A stretch of DNA of 64,000 nucleotides from Streptomyces sp. NBC_00247. GTDB lineage: Bacteria; Actinomycetota; Actinomycetes; Streptomycetales; Streptomycetaceae. A model generated the notes under the pieces. The model had not been told where the DNA came from and searched no databases. It saw only the letters and a list, made by a program, of their open reading frames with translations. Made by a program: the position numbers and the translations under genes. The first letter of the stretch is position 1, and each line of letters starts with the position of its first letter. Below, piece by piece: positions 46,216 to 54,519 of this stretch. The stretch is from contig NZ_CP108093.1 in NCBI RefSeq assembly GCF_036188265.1, positions 1,364,001-1,428,000 on the forward strand, given 5' to 3'.

Positions 46216-47489
46216 GCGGGGCGCTCCTGTCGTGCGTGCGGTGTGGCGGGGAGGACGGAAGCGGGGGTGCCGGGCACGGTACTGACGTAGTCGTCGTAGG
46301 TCTCGGCGCGGCGGATCTCGACGATGTCGCCGTCGCCGGTGAGCAGCAGTTCGGCGGGGCGCAGGCGGCCGTTGTAGGTGAAGCCCATCGCGTGGCCGTG
46401 CGCGCCGGTGTCGTGCACCAGGAGGACGTCGCCCTCGCGCGGATCGGGCAGTGGCCGGTCGATCGCGAACTTGTCCATGTTCTCGCAGAGCGAGCCGACG
46501 ACGTCGTACGGCGCCTCGGCGCGGCCCTGTGCGAAGGGCAGGGTGACGTGGTGGTAGGCGCCGTAGAAGCCGGGCCGCATCAGCGCGGACATCGAGGCGT
46601 CCACGCCGACGACCTCGCGGCCCTTGCCGCACCGGTTGATGACGGTGGTCACCAGGACGCCGTGCGGTCCGGTGACGTAACGGCCGCACTCCATGAGGAC
46701 GCGGGGCGCGGAACGGGGGAAGGCGGCACGGCGGGCGGCGAGGATGGCCTCGGCGTATCGGCGGAAGTCGAAGGGCCGGTCCTCGGGGCGGTAGGGGATG
46801 CCGAGGCCGCCGCCCACGTTGACGTAGTCCAGCTGGATGCCGACGTCTTCGGCGACGCGGGCGCCGAGTTCGACGACGTCGGTGGCGGCGCGCGCGGCAC
46901 GGTCGACGTCGAGCTCGTTGGCGCAGGTCATGCCGTGGATGCCGAACCGGCGGGCGCCGCGTGCCTTCGCCTCGCGGTAGGCGTCGGCCAGTTGGCCGAC
47001 GGGCACGCCGAACTTGGTGGCCTGCGCGTCGCCCATCAGGCGGGAGCCGGCCGACAGTCCGTGCGGGGAGACGCGGAAGGCGACCGTGTCGGGCAGCGGG
47101 TCGCAGCGGTCCAGGGCGGTGAGGTCGTCGAAGGTGACCAACGAGCCGGTCTTGTGGGCGAGTTCGAATTCGTGGCGGGCGGTGTTGTTGGAGGTGAACA
47201 CGGTGTCGCCGGGGCCGGCACCGAGGCTGCCCGCGAGTCCCAGCTCCACCGGGGAGGCGCAGTCCAGGCCGCTTCCCTCGGCCAGGAGCAGGGCGAGGAC
47301 GTGCGGGTTGGGCAGGGCCTTGACGGCGAAGTACTGCCGGTAGGGCTCGCCGGCGAAGGCGTCCGTCATGGCGCGGTAGGTGTCGACGATGCCGGCGGCG
47401 TCGTAGATGTGGAAGGGCGTTCCGTAGGTGGCCACCAGGTCGCCCAGGAGGGGGTTCAGGCGTGCGGCGAAGGTGTCGGAGACGGGCAC
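46197..47489 (-). CDS. LysA-like PLP-dependent decarboxylase (TabA-like)
   Basis: 430 residues from GTG 47489, preceded by GGAGGAGGAA. Fold type III decarboxylase of the diaminopimelate/ornithine group. The PLP lysine is K57 in YFAVKALPNPHVL. NVGGGLGIPY is the phosphate-binding glycine loop, and DTGAHGHAMGFTYNGRLRPAE corresponds to the C-terminal PLP/substrate segment. The usual CESGD motif is changed to LCENMDKFA, so the substrate is probably not plain diaminopimelate. Tabtoxin TabA and butirosin BtrK are members of this family. It is operon-coupled with the DapD-type gene. Confidence 0.92.
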   Translation of the reverse strand: MPVSDTFAARLNPLLGDLVATYGTPFHIYDAAGIVDTYRAMTDAFAGEPYRQYFAVKALPNPHVLALLLAEGSGLDCASPVELGLAGSLGAGPGDTVFTSNNTARHEFELAHKTGSLVTFDDLTALDRCDPLPDTVAFRVSPHGLSAGSRLMGDAQATKFGVPVGQLADAYREAKARGARRFGIHGMTCANELDVDRAARAATDVVELGARVAEDVGIQLDYVNVGGGLGIPYRPEDRPFDFRRYAEAILAARRAAFPRSAPRVLMECGRYVTGPHGVLVTTVINRCGKGREVVGVDASMSALMRPGFYGAYHHVTLPFAQGRAEAPYDVVGSLCENMDKFAIDRPLPDPREGDVLLVHDTGAHGHAMGFTYNGRLRPAELLLTGDGDIVEIRRAETYDDYVSTVPGTPASVLPATPHARQERPACTPDR

Positions 47490-47503
47490 GGCTTCCTCCT
47501 CCG

Positions 47504-48202
47504 CTACGCGACGCGTGCGATGCAGATGGTGCGGTTGCGCATGCCGCTGACCGGGCGCAGGTAGGGGAAGTAGTAGCTCTCCACCACGCGGTGGCCGCGT
47601 GCTTCGAGGCGTTCCGCGAGGTAGTCCTTGGACAGGTACCAGAAGTCGGCGACGCGCTGGTGGGGGGCGAAGTGCGCCTCGCGGTCCTGCGGCGCGTCGT
47701 TGGAGAAGACCAGGTAGGAGCCGGACTTGGGGCGGAGTTCGGCCAGCTTGTCCAGGACGGGCGTGGTCTCCCGGTCGGCGTCGAAGAGGTGGCCGAGGAA
47801 GCCGTCCGCGTAGATGATGTCGGCGCCCGCGACGTCGGCGGGCCGCAGGGTGTAGAAGTCGGCGGCGAAGGCGTCGACACCCTTCTGGCGGGCCAGTTGG
47901 ACGGCCTCCTCGTTGTAGTCGATCCCGCGCACGGTCCGGCCGAGTCCGGCGACGACGCCCTCGACGGCGGCGTTGCCGCAGCCGAGCGAGAAGACGGACG
48001 CTCCCTCGTCGCTCAGGGAGAGCAGCTTGAGGGCCATGTGGGAGCGGTACTCCGGCACGTAGGTGGACGGGGTGACCGAATCGTTGAACGCCCCGCCCTT
48101 CTCCCAGATGGCGTAGATGGTCCCGCCGTCGCCACTGGTCGAGCGCTGCGCCGTGTAGTAGTCGCGTACCTGACCCAGATCCTGGTTCGCCTCGGTGATC
48201 AT
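47504..48202 (-). CDS. Class I SAM-dependent methyltransferase-like protein
   Basis: 232 residues. SAM-binding motif I is VFSLGCGNAAVEG (residues 70-82). The acidic end of strand 2 is VRGIDYNEEAVQLARQKG, and DIIYADGFLGHLFD matches motif II/post-I positions. The N-terminal helix DLGQVRDYYTAQRS and the loop WEKGGAFNDSVTPSTYVPEY are distinctive. TblA of the tabtoxin cluster is of similar size and, as I recall, similar class. Tabtoxinine beta-lactam formation needs a one-carbon unit (from methionine), so transfer to carbon is plausible. This last point is inference. Confidence 0.88.
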   Translation of the reverse strand: MITEANQDLGQVRDYYTAQRSTSGDGGTIYAIWEKGGAFNDSVTPSTYVPEYRSHMALKLLSLSDEGASVFSLGCGNAAVEGVVAGLGRTVRGIDYNEEAVQLARQKGVDAFAADFYTLRPADVAGADIIYADGFLGHLFDADRETTPVLDKLAELRPKSGSYLVFSNDAPQDREAHFAPHQRVADFWYLSKDYLAERLEARGHRVVESYYFPYLRPVSGMRNRTICIARVA

Positions 48203-48214
48203 CGTGTCTCGCTT

Positions 48215-49591
48215 TCAGCGGCCGGAGGTCGCGGCGGAGTGGAGGTGTTCCTGCGTGTACTCGAGAGACCGGAAGGGCTCCGGACGGAGGCGCTCGACGA
48301 GTGGGGCGAGTGGGGCGGTCGTGGCCGGGCCGTAGCCGCGGTGCAGGTGGAGGGCCCGGTCGGTGTCGGTGGCCAGGAGCGTGTCGGCCAGGACGCGGGC
48401 CAGCGAGCGCAGTCCGGCGAGGACGACCTGCGGCGTTCCCGTCAGGTGCGGGGTGCCGGTCAGGTCGAGGGCGCCGAGCTGGACGAAGTAGGACAGCTGG
48501 AGGAACATCCCGTCGCTGTCGGGGAAGTGGCCGAGCCCGCGGTCGGTGTAGCGCAGGCACTCGGCGAGGTAGTACGCGACGCAGTCGGCCGGGTCGATGC
48601 CCAGGCGGGGCGCCCAGACCTCGGCGAGGATGAGGATGCCGAAGACGTCGGCGGCGACTTCCTGGAGGACCACCGAGGCCCACCGGTCGGCGGCGTTGAG
48701 GTCCTTGTACTCGGTGGCGGGCCGGTGCGCGAAGTGGCCGAGCTCGTGGCTGAGGACGCCCAGGGTGGGGATCGCGGCGAAGCGTTCGTGCGCCGGGTCG
48801 AACTCCACGCCGATGTCGAGGAAGCGCCGGGCCAACGGCGCGGAGACCGTGGAGAGCAGGGCGCGGTGCGCGTTGGCGAAGTAGTAGGTCTTCTTGAACG
48901 GCGAGTGCTTCACGCCTTCGTCCTCGGGGAGGAAGTAGGCGATGTGCTTGGGGTGGAGGTTTCCCTCTCCGGCCATGAAGAAGAGTTCCGCGGCGCCGAA
49001 GGCCGGCAGGTCGCCCAGGCGCAGGTCGGCGTGGAGACCGCGCAGGTAGCCGGCCACCTCGTCGCGGTCGGCGAGGGCATCGGTGACCAGTTGCTGGCGC
49101 GCCTCGTCGGCGCGGCAGGCGAAGGCCGTGGGAAGGCCCCGGACCTCCTTGCCGTACCAGGTGGAGACCTGGCCGGCGACGAGCGTGATCTGCTCCTGGA
49201 GGGAGGCGAGTTCGCGCAGGATGTCGTCGTCGTAGCCGTCCTGGACGGCGGTGGCGCGCAGTTCCGCGGCCCGCCGGTCGGCCTCGCCCGGCAGGTGCTC
49301 GGCGACGCCGCGCACCGCCTGGGCGATCGCCGCCGGGTCGTTGAAACGGCGGCGCGCGGGGATACCGATCTCCTTGACCCGCTGCCACTCGGCTTCCACG
49401 GCGACGCGGAGGTCCGCGAGGGCCGGGCGGAACCCCTCGCCGAGGTCGGGGGCGGCCCCGGCGAGATCCAGGCAGCCCAGGGCGTAGCTGTCCGCGGGGG
49501 GCCAGAAGGCGCTGCGGTGGGTGCGGTACGAGCCGGCCCTGGTGAGGTTGGACGGGTAGTCGAAGCGGTCCACCGTGGGGTTTTCAGGCAT
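48215..49591 (-). CDS. Unknown protein with M48-like HExxH...ExxAD zinc motif
   Basis: 458 residues with no signal peptide or membrane helices. VLSHELGHFAHRP gives an HELGH site at 282-286, followed by LQEVAADVFG with Glu at 311. This HExxH ... ExxAD layout is that of gluzincin peptidases such as M48. The N-terminal half is helical (EAEWQRVKEIGIPARRRF, LREIASLQEQIT-like). The whole protein does not match a family I know. Sitting between the methyltransferase and GMC oxidoreductase genes, it might process the dipeptide or have been recruited as a non-peptidase metalloenzyme. Confidence 0.7.
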   Translation of the reverse strand: MPENPTVDRFDYPSNLTRAGSYRTHRSAFWPPADSYALGCLDLAGAAPDLGEGFRPALADLRVAVEAEWQRVKEIGIPARRRFNDPAAIAQAVRGVAEHLPGEADRRAAELRATAVQDGYDDDILRELASLQEQITLVAGQVSTWYGKEVRGLPTAFACRADEARQQLVTDALADRDEVAGYLRGLHADLRLGDLPAFGAAELFFMAGEGNLHPKHIAYFLPEDEGVKHSPFKKTYYFANAHRALLSTVSAPLARRFLDIGVEFDPAHERFAAIPTLGVLSHELGHFAHRPATEYKDLNAADRWASVVLQEVAADVFGILILAEVWAPRLGIDPADCVAYYLAECLRYTDRGLGHFPDSDGMFLQLSYFVQLGALDLTGTPHLTGTPQVVLAGLRSLARVLADTLLATDTDRALHLHRGYGPATTAPLAPLVERLRPEPFRSLEYTQEHLHSAATSGR

Positions 49592-49735
49592 GGGGGTTCC
49601 CGTTCTGGAATCGGCTGCTGGAGGAGGTGGGCCCGCGGGGCGGCCGGCGTACGGCCCCGGGGCGGCGGCCGGGTCGTGTGGTGGGCGAGCGTGTGTGCCA
49701 GGCGTCGCCGGACAGGCGGGACTTCACCGCACGGC

Positions 49736-51343
49736 CTACGCGCGGGTCCTGTCCTTGTGGTCGGCCAGGACGAGGGAGGCGCCCTTCTCACCGATCATCA
49801 TGCTCGCGGCGTTGGTGTTGCCCGAGACCATGGCCGGCATGACGGAGGCGTCGATGACGCGCAGGCCCTCGACGCCGTGCACCCGCAGCCGTGCGTCGAC
49901 GACCGCCAGCGGGTCGTCGCCCATCCGGCAGGTGCCCACGGGGTGGTAGGAGGTGTCGCCGTACTGCCGTGCGTAGGCGAGCAGTTCGTCGTCGGAGCGG
50001 ACGTCGCTGCCGGGCAGCAGCTCGAACGCCCGGTACGCGTCCAGGCTCGGCTCCTCGACGATGCGGCGGCCGATGCGCATGCCCGCGACGAGGGTGGCGC
50101 GGTCGGTCTCCGATTCGAGGAAGCGGGTGCGGATCGACGGCGGGGTCAGCGGCTGCCGGGAGCGGATGTGGACGGAGCCCTTGGACTCGGGGCGCAGCGG
50201 GTAGACGCCCAGGGTCATGCCGGGGGCCGTGTCCAGGCGGCGGCTGCGGCCGCCGCCGTAGCTGGCGGGCGCGAAGTGGTACTGGAGGTCGGGGCGGGTC
50301 AGGGAGTCGTCGGAGCGGACGAAGCCGTGACCGAGCGCGATCGGCAGGCTGAGCAGGCCGCGCCGTTCGCGGGCGTACTTCCCGATCTCGCGGACCAGAC
50401 CGAGGCCGCGGGAGCGCTCGTTGAAGGTGACCGGGCGGCGCACCCGCCAGCGCAGCCGGGCGGCGAAGTGGTCGCGGAAGTTCTCACCGACGCCGGGCAG
50501 GTGGTGCACCACGGGCACCCCGACGTCGCCGAGGTGGGCGGCCGAGCCGATGCCGGAGAGTTCGAGCAGTTGCGGGGACTGTACGGTCCCGGCGCTGACG
50601 ATCACCTCGTGGGCCGCGTCGGCGCGGTGCTCGCCCTCGCCCCGCCGGTAGTCGACGCCGACGCAGCGCTTGCCGTCGAAGCGCAGGCCGGTGACGTGCG
50701 CCTCGGTGACCAGGGTGAGGTTGGGCCTGCTGCGGGCGGCCTTGAGGTAGGTGCCCGCGGCGGAGGAGCGGCGGCCCTCCTCGTGGTTGACCTGGTAGTA
50801 GCCGAAGCCCTCCTGGTCCCCGGAGTTGTAGTCCGGGTTCTCGGGGTAGCCGGCCTTGACGGCGGCGGTGAGGAAGGCGTCGGTCAGCTCGTCGCGGTCG
50901 CGCGGCAGTCCGACGGCGATCCGCCCGTCGCGGCCCCGGCTGGCGCCGTCGATGCCGCTGACCCGCTCCAGGCTGCGGAAGTGCGGCAGGACGCCCTCCC
51001 AGGACCAGCCCGGGTTGCCCAGGGCCTCCCAGTCGTCGTAGTCGTGGCGCTGGCCGCGTACGAAGATCATGCCGTTGATCTGGTTGGAACCGCCGAGCAG
51101 GCGGCCCCGGGGGATGCCGACGCTGCGGCCCTCGATGGTCGGGTCGGCGTCGGTCTCGAAGCACCAGTCGTACTTCGGGTTCCCCATCAGCACCGTCTCG
51201 GCGGCGGGGACGTTGAGCAGCGGGCTGCGCCGTTCGCTGCCCGACTCCAGGAGCAGCACGCGGATCGCGGGGTCCTCCGTCAGGCGGCCGGCGAGCACGC
51301 AGCCCGCCGCGCCCGCGCCGACGACGACGTAGTCGTACCTCAC
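49736..51343 (-). CDS. GMC family oxidoreductase (choline dehydrogenase-like)
   Basis: 535 residues from GTG 51343, with AGGGGG in front. The FAD-binding loop is VVVGAGAAGCVLAGRLTED at the N-terminus. GGSNQINGMIFVRGQRHDYDDW is the GMC signature 1 and HEVIVSAGTVQSPQLLELSGIG is signature 2. The active-site His is in SYHPVGTCRMG and the second catalytic residue in VSGNTNAASMMIGEKGA. It oxidises a primary or secondary alcohol to the carbonyl. In this cluster the substrate could be a hydroxymethyl intermediate of the azetidinone. It is coupled (14 bp) to the dioxygenase gene. Confidence 0.93.
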   Translation of the reverse strand: MRYDYVVVGAGAAGCVLAGRLTEDPAIRVLLLESGSERRSPLLNVPAAETVLMGNPKYDWCFETDADPTIEGRSVGIPRGRLLGGSNQINGMIFVRGQRHDYDDWEALGNPGWSWEGVLPHFRSLERVSGIDGASRGRDGRIAVGLPRDRDELTDAFLTAAVKAGYPENPDYNSGDQEGFGYYQVNHEEGRRSSAAGTYLKAARSRPNLTLVTEAHVTGLRFDGKRCVGVDYRRGEGEHRADAAHEVIVSAGTVQSPQLLELSGIGSAAHLGDVGVPVVHHLPGVGENFRDHFAARLRWRVRRPVTFNERSRGLGLVREIGKYARERRGLLSLPIALGHGFVRSDDSLTRPDLQYHFAPASYGGGRSRRLDTAPGMTLGVYPLRPESKGSVHIRSRQPLTPPSIRTRFLESETDRATLVAGMRIGRRIVEEPSLDAYRAFELLPGSDVRSDDELLAYARQYGDTSYHPVGTCRMGDDPLAVVDARLRVHGVEGLRVIDASVMPAMVSGNTNAASMMIGEKGASLVLADHKDRTRA

Positions 51344-51357
51344 CGTGGCCCGCCCCC

Positions 51358-52215
51358 TCACGCGGCCGCGGCGGTGGCGCCGCGCCGGCCGGTGACGGTG
51401 GTGCGGTGCAGCAGCCGCCGGTGGTTGACCTGGTCGTACGGGGTGGCCCGGTGCATCGCGCTGCGGTTGTCCCACAGCACGATGTCGCCGACCTGCCACT
51501 GGTGGCGGTAGGTGAAGCGGGGCTGGATCGCGAACTCCTGGAGAAAGGTGATCAGCGGTGCGCTCTCGTCCTCGGACAGGCCCTCGATGCGCCAGGGCAC
51601 GTTGCCGCCCGCGTACAGGGCCTTGCGGCCGCTCTCCTCGTGGAGGCGGACCAGCGGGTGCGCCACCTCGGTCCACTCGGCGCGCTCCTGCTCCGTGGGC
51701 GCCGGCCGGTCGGGGTAGTTGTACGGGCGCGACTGGACCCGGCTGATGATCACCTTCAGGTCCTCGATGCGCTCCTTGACGGCCCTCGGCAGCGCCTCGT
51801 ACGCGGCGAACATGTTGCCGTACCAGGTGTCGCCCCCGGCCGGGGGTATCTCGCGGGCGTACAGCATGGAGCCCACCGGCGGACTGGTCAGGTAGGCGCC
51901 GTCGCTGTGCCAGACGCGCCCGCTGTAGGCCGAGCCGATCGGCTTCCCGTCCTGGGTGAGGTTGGACAGGATGAGGATCTCGGGGTACTCGGCGTCGTTG
52001 AACTGCGAGCGGGTGTAGGCGAACACCTCGCCGAAGCGCCGGGTGAACGCGATGTGCTGCTCCGGCGTCATGTCCTGGCCGCGGACGAGCAGGATGGTCG
52101 TGTCGATCCAGGCCTGGTAGATCCGGTCGAAGTCGCGGTCGGACAGCGGCCGGGTGACGTCGATGCCGCGGACCTCGGTGCCGATGCCGTCGGTGATGGG
52201 GACCAGTTCGAGCAT
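51358..52215 (-). CDS. TauD/TfdA Fe(II)/2-oxoglutarate dioxygenase (TblC/clavaminate-synthase analogue)
   Basis: 285 residues from ATG 52215, with GGGAG upstream. The iron triad is complete: H-x-D in GRVWHSDGAYL and the distal His in NRSAMHRATPYD. The 2-oxoglutarate Arg is in HRRLLHRTTVTG. DTTILLVRGQDMTPEQHIAFTRRFGE is a TauD family hallmark. It should hydroxylate or desaturate an amino-acid intermediate. Tabtoxinine-beta-lactam carries a tertiary hydroxyl on the azetidinone, and the tabtoxin cluster has a clavaminate-synthase-like TblC. It lies between the GMC gene and the beta-lactam-synthetase-like gene. Confidence 0.93.
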   Translation of the reverse strand: MLELVPITDGIGTEVRGIDVTRPLSDRDFDRIYQAWIDTTILLVRGQDMTPEQHIAFTRRFGEVFAYTRSQFNDAEYPEILILSNLTQDGKPIGSAYSGRVWHSDGAYLTSPPVGSMLYAREIPPAGGDTWYGNMFAAYEALPRAVKERIEDLKVIISRVQSRPYNYPDRPAPTEQERAEWTEVAHPLVRLHEESGRKALYAGGNVPWRIEGLSEDESAPLITFLQEFAIQPRFTYRHQWQVGDIVLWDNRSAMHRATPYDQVNHRRLLHRTTVTGRRGATAAAA

Positions 52216-52292
52216 GAAGGGGTACTCCCTGGGGGTCGGTCGGTACGTCGGCGGCGCCCGGGTCCGTCGCACGGATCACGGGGCCGGGCGGG

Positions 52293-54131
52293 TCAGGGCA
52301 GGGACACCTGGTACTCGTCCATCCAGCGCCGCATCTCGACGAGCTGGATCAGGATCGCGGCCGGGTTGGAGCCGCCGGGCAGCTCGCCGTGGACGGCGCC
52401 CGCGGCGATCTGCTGGATCAGGCCGTTGGTGCGCCCGGTGTCGAACAGCGGCTTCAGCGGCGAGGCGTCGTCGTTGACGATCCACGTCGCTTCCTGGACG
52501 AGGGTCCGGTCGTAGGCGGGGTTCTGCACGTGCGGGTAGGCGCTCTTCCTGCGGTTCACGGTGCTCGCCGGCAGGATGTCCGCCATGGCGGCCTTCAGCA
52601 GCCCCTTGACCCCGCCCCGGGACTTGATCTCCCAGGGCACGTTCCACACGTACTGGAGCAGCCGGTGGTCGCAGAACGGCACCCGGACGTCGAGCCCGTG
52701 GGCCATGCTCATGCGCTCCTTGCGGTCCAGGATCACCGAGAGCGGGCCGGCCAGGCCGAGGAAGAAGACCTCCCGGATCCGGGCGTCCTCGGGGCTCTCG
52801 CCCGGGAGCCGGGGCACGCGTGCGAGGACGTCCGCGTAGCGGGCGCGCTCGTCCTCCTCCGGGTCCAGCTCGGCGAGCAGGTCGGGGACGAGGTAGCGGG
52901 ACAGCTTCGGGCCGTCGAAGAGCCAGGGGAAGCGGTCGACGGCCAGCGCCTCGGGCTTGAAGAAGTAGGGGTAGCCGCCGAAGACCTCGTCGGCGGCCTC
53001 GCCCGTGAGCGCGACGGGGCATTCGGCGCGGATCTGCTGGAAGATCAGGTACATCGAGGCGTCGAACTGGCCCCAGCCGGGCAGGTCGCGGGCGCGCCGG
53101 GTGGCGGGGACGACGTCCAGCAGGTCCTGCACCGAGGCGGTGAGCGTGGTGTGCTCGGTGCCGAGGAACGCGGCGGCCTCGGCGGCGTACGGGGCGTCGA
53201 GGTCCGGGCGCAGCTCGGTGGCCACGAAGTGCGCCGGGTCGCTTTCGAACTCCACGCAGAAGGTGGCCAGTCGGCGGTCCGGGTCGTCCTTGCGCAGGGC
53301 GCTCGCGGCGAGCGCGGCGACGGAGGTGGAGTCGACGCCGCCGGAGAGCATCGCGCCGAGCGGGACACCGGTGGCGAGCTGGCGGCGCACGGTGTCGTCG
53401 AGGAGTTCGCGGACCGTGCGGGCGCTCTCCTCGAAGGTGTCGTGGTGCGGCTCGCTCACCAGTTGCCAGTAGCGCCGCCGGGTGACCCCGCTCGCGGTGT
53501 ACGTCACGACGTGGGCGGGCTCGACCTCGTACAGGTCCTTCAGCGGTGTCTCGCCCGGCCGGGCCAGGCGCGGCTGGAGGACGACGGGCAGCGCCGAGAG
53601 CTCCAGGCGGGGCCGGAACAGGGGGTTGGCGAGAATGCCCTTGGGTTCGGAGGCGAAGAGGACCCCGCCGTCGTACGGGTGGTGGTAGAGGGGCTTGACG
53701 CCGACCCGGTCCCGGCCCAGGTGCAGTCGCCGGGTGCGGCCGTCCCAGACGGCGAGGGCGAAGGCGCCGTTGACGCGCTCCACGAAGTCGGTGCCCCACA
53801 GCAGGTAGGCCTGCAGGAGCGCTTCGGCGGTCGAGCCGCCGCGCAGGGCGCCGCCGGCCGCCTGGACGTCGCGGCGCAGCTCGTCGCCGTTGTAGACCTC
53901 GCCGGTGTGCGCGACGTGGACGGTGTCACCGCCGAGGGTGATGCGCGCGGGGCGTACGTCGTCGGGGCGTCCGGTGGCCAGGCCGCGGTGGCCGAGGGCG
54001 GCGTTCCCTCCGATCCACACGTCCTCGGTGTCGGGGCCCCTGTGCGCCATCGTCCGCGTCATCGATCGCAGCACGCCGAGCTGGTCGCCCAGGTCGCGCC
54101 GGAAGTCGATCCAGCCCACCACGCCACTCAT
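52293..54131 (-). CDS. Asparagine-synthetase-family protein, probable beta-lactam synthetase (TblS-like)
   Basis: 612 residues from ATG 54131, with GGAGGTG six bases upstream. The N-terminal Ntn-type domain begins M-S-G-V-V-G: the nucleophilic Cys2 of glutamine-dependent enzymes is Ser, though MAHRGPD and HTGEVYN-type segments remain. The C-terminal synthetase domain has the pyrophosphate loop AMLSGGVDSTSVAAL and LTGEAADEVFGGYPYFFK, HGLDVRVPFCDHRLL. Loss of Cys2 is typical of relatives such as beta-lactam synthetase, which adenylate a carboxylate and close a ring intramolecularly instead of using ammonia. It is the first gene of operon B, behind the long operator palindrome. Confidence 0.92.
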   Translation of the reverse strand: MSGVVGWIDFRRDLGDQLGVLRSMTRTMAHRGPDTEDVWIGGNAALGHRGLATGRPDDVRPARITLGGDTVHVAHTGEVYNGDELRRDVQAAGGALRGGSTAEALLQAYLLWGTDFVERVNGAFALAVWDGRTRRLHLGRDRVGVKPLYHHPYDGGVLFASEPKGILANPLFRPRLELSALPVVLQPRLARPGETPLKDLYEVEPAHVVTYTASGVTRRRYWQLVSEPHHDTFEESARTVRELLDDTVRRQLATGVPLGAMLSGGVDSTSVAALAASALRKDDPDRRLATFCVEFESDPAHFVATELRPDLDAPYAAEAAAFLGTEHTTLTASVQDLLDVVPATRRARDLPGWGQFDASMYLIFQQIRAECPVALTGEAADEVFGGYPYFFKPEALAVDRFPWLFDGPKLSRYLVPDLLAELDPEEDERARYADVLARVPRLPGESPEDARIREVFFLGLAGPLSVILDRKERMSMAHGLDVRVPFCDHRLLQYVWNVPWEIKSRGGVKGLLKAAMADILPASTVNRRKSAYPHVQNPAYDRTLVQEATWIVNDDASPLKPLFDTGRTNGLIQQIAAGAVHGELPGGSNPAAILIQLVEMRRWMDEYQVSLP

Positions 54132-54343
54132 GCGGTTCACCTCCAGGAGTACGAAGAAGCTTCTTCAAGCCGTGTGAGGACGCCGGGTGTTGATGCCGCC
54201 GGCCGCACGGGGACGGGTCGGTCCGGGCCGGGGAACGGCCCCGCGCGGGAGGTACGGGAAGGGCGGGGAAACCGGGAAATTCCCTCCGGCCGGGTCCGGC
54301 GCCGTGAACGACTGTGCCAGATCGCCCGGCGCCGCAGTCGTCC

Positions 54344-54386
54344 CTCCGTGGGCATCAAGTTGCGTGGCAACTTGATGCCCACGGAG
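54344..54386. promoter_or_regulatory. Long operator palindrome upstream of operon B
   Basis: Perfect 20-bp arms, 54344-54363 (CTCCGTGGGCATCAAGTTGC) and 54367-54386, around the triplet GTG. The inner 25 bp match the site at 62813-62837 except at two positions. It lies 213 bp upstream of the beta-lactam-synthetase-like start, in the gap after the antiporter gene. It may also serve as terminator of operon A. Confidence 0.8.
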
Positions 54387-54519
54387 ACAAATCAGACACC
54401 CTCGGGGGTGGTGGCGGGCCCGGCCCGCCCGGATCCCGCCGGCGTCCCGTGGAGCGGTCCGCGCGCGGGCGCGCCGGGCCGACGCGAGTGGTTCGGCGTC
54501 GGTGCGCGGGGACGCGAGG

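Noticed and set aside
54137..54382. Minus-strand ORF of 81 codons upstream of the beta-lactam-synthetase-like gene
   Set aside because: Its first part is the operator palindrome read as protein and the rest is Arg/Pro-rich without motifs. A similar chance ORF occurs at the other operator (62754-62936), explained by the shared DNA site.
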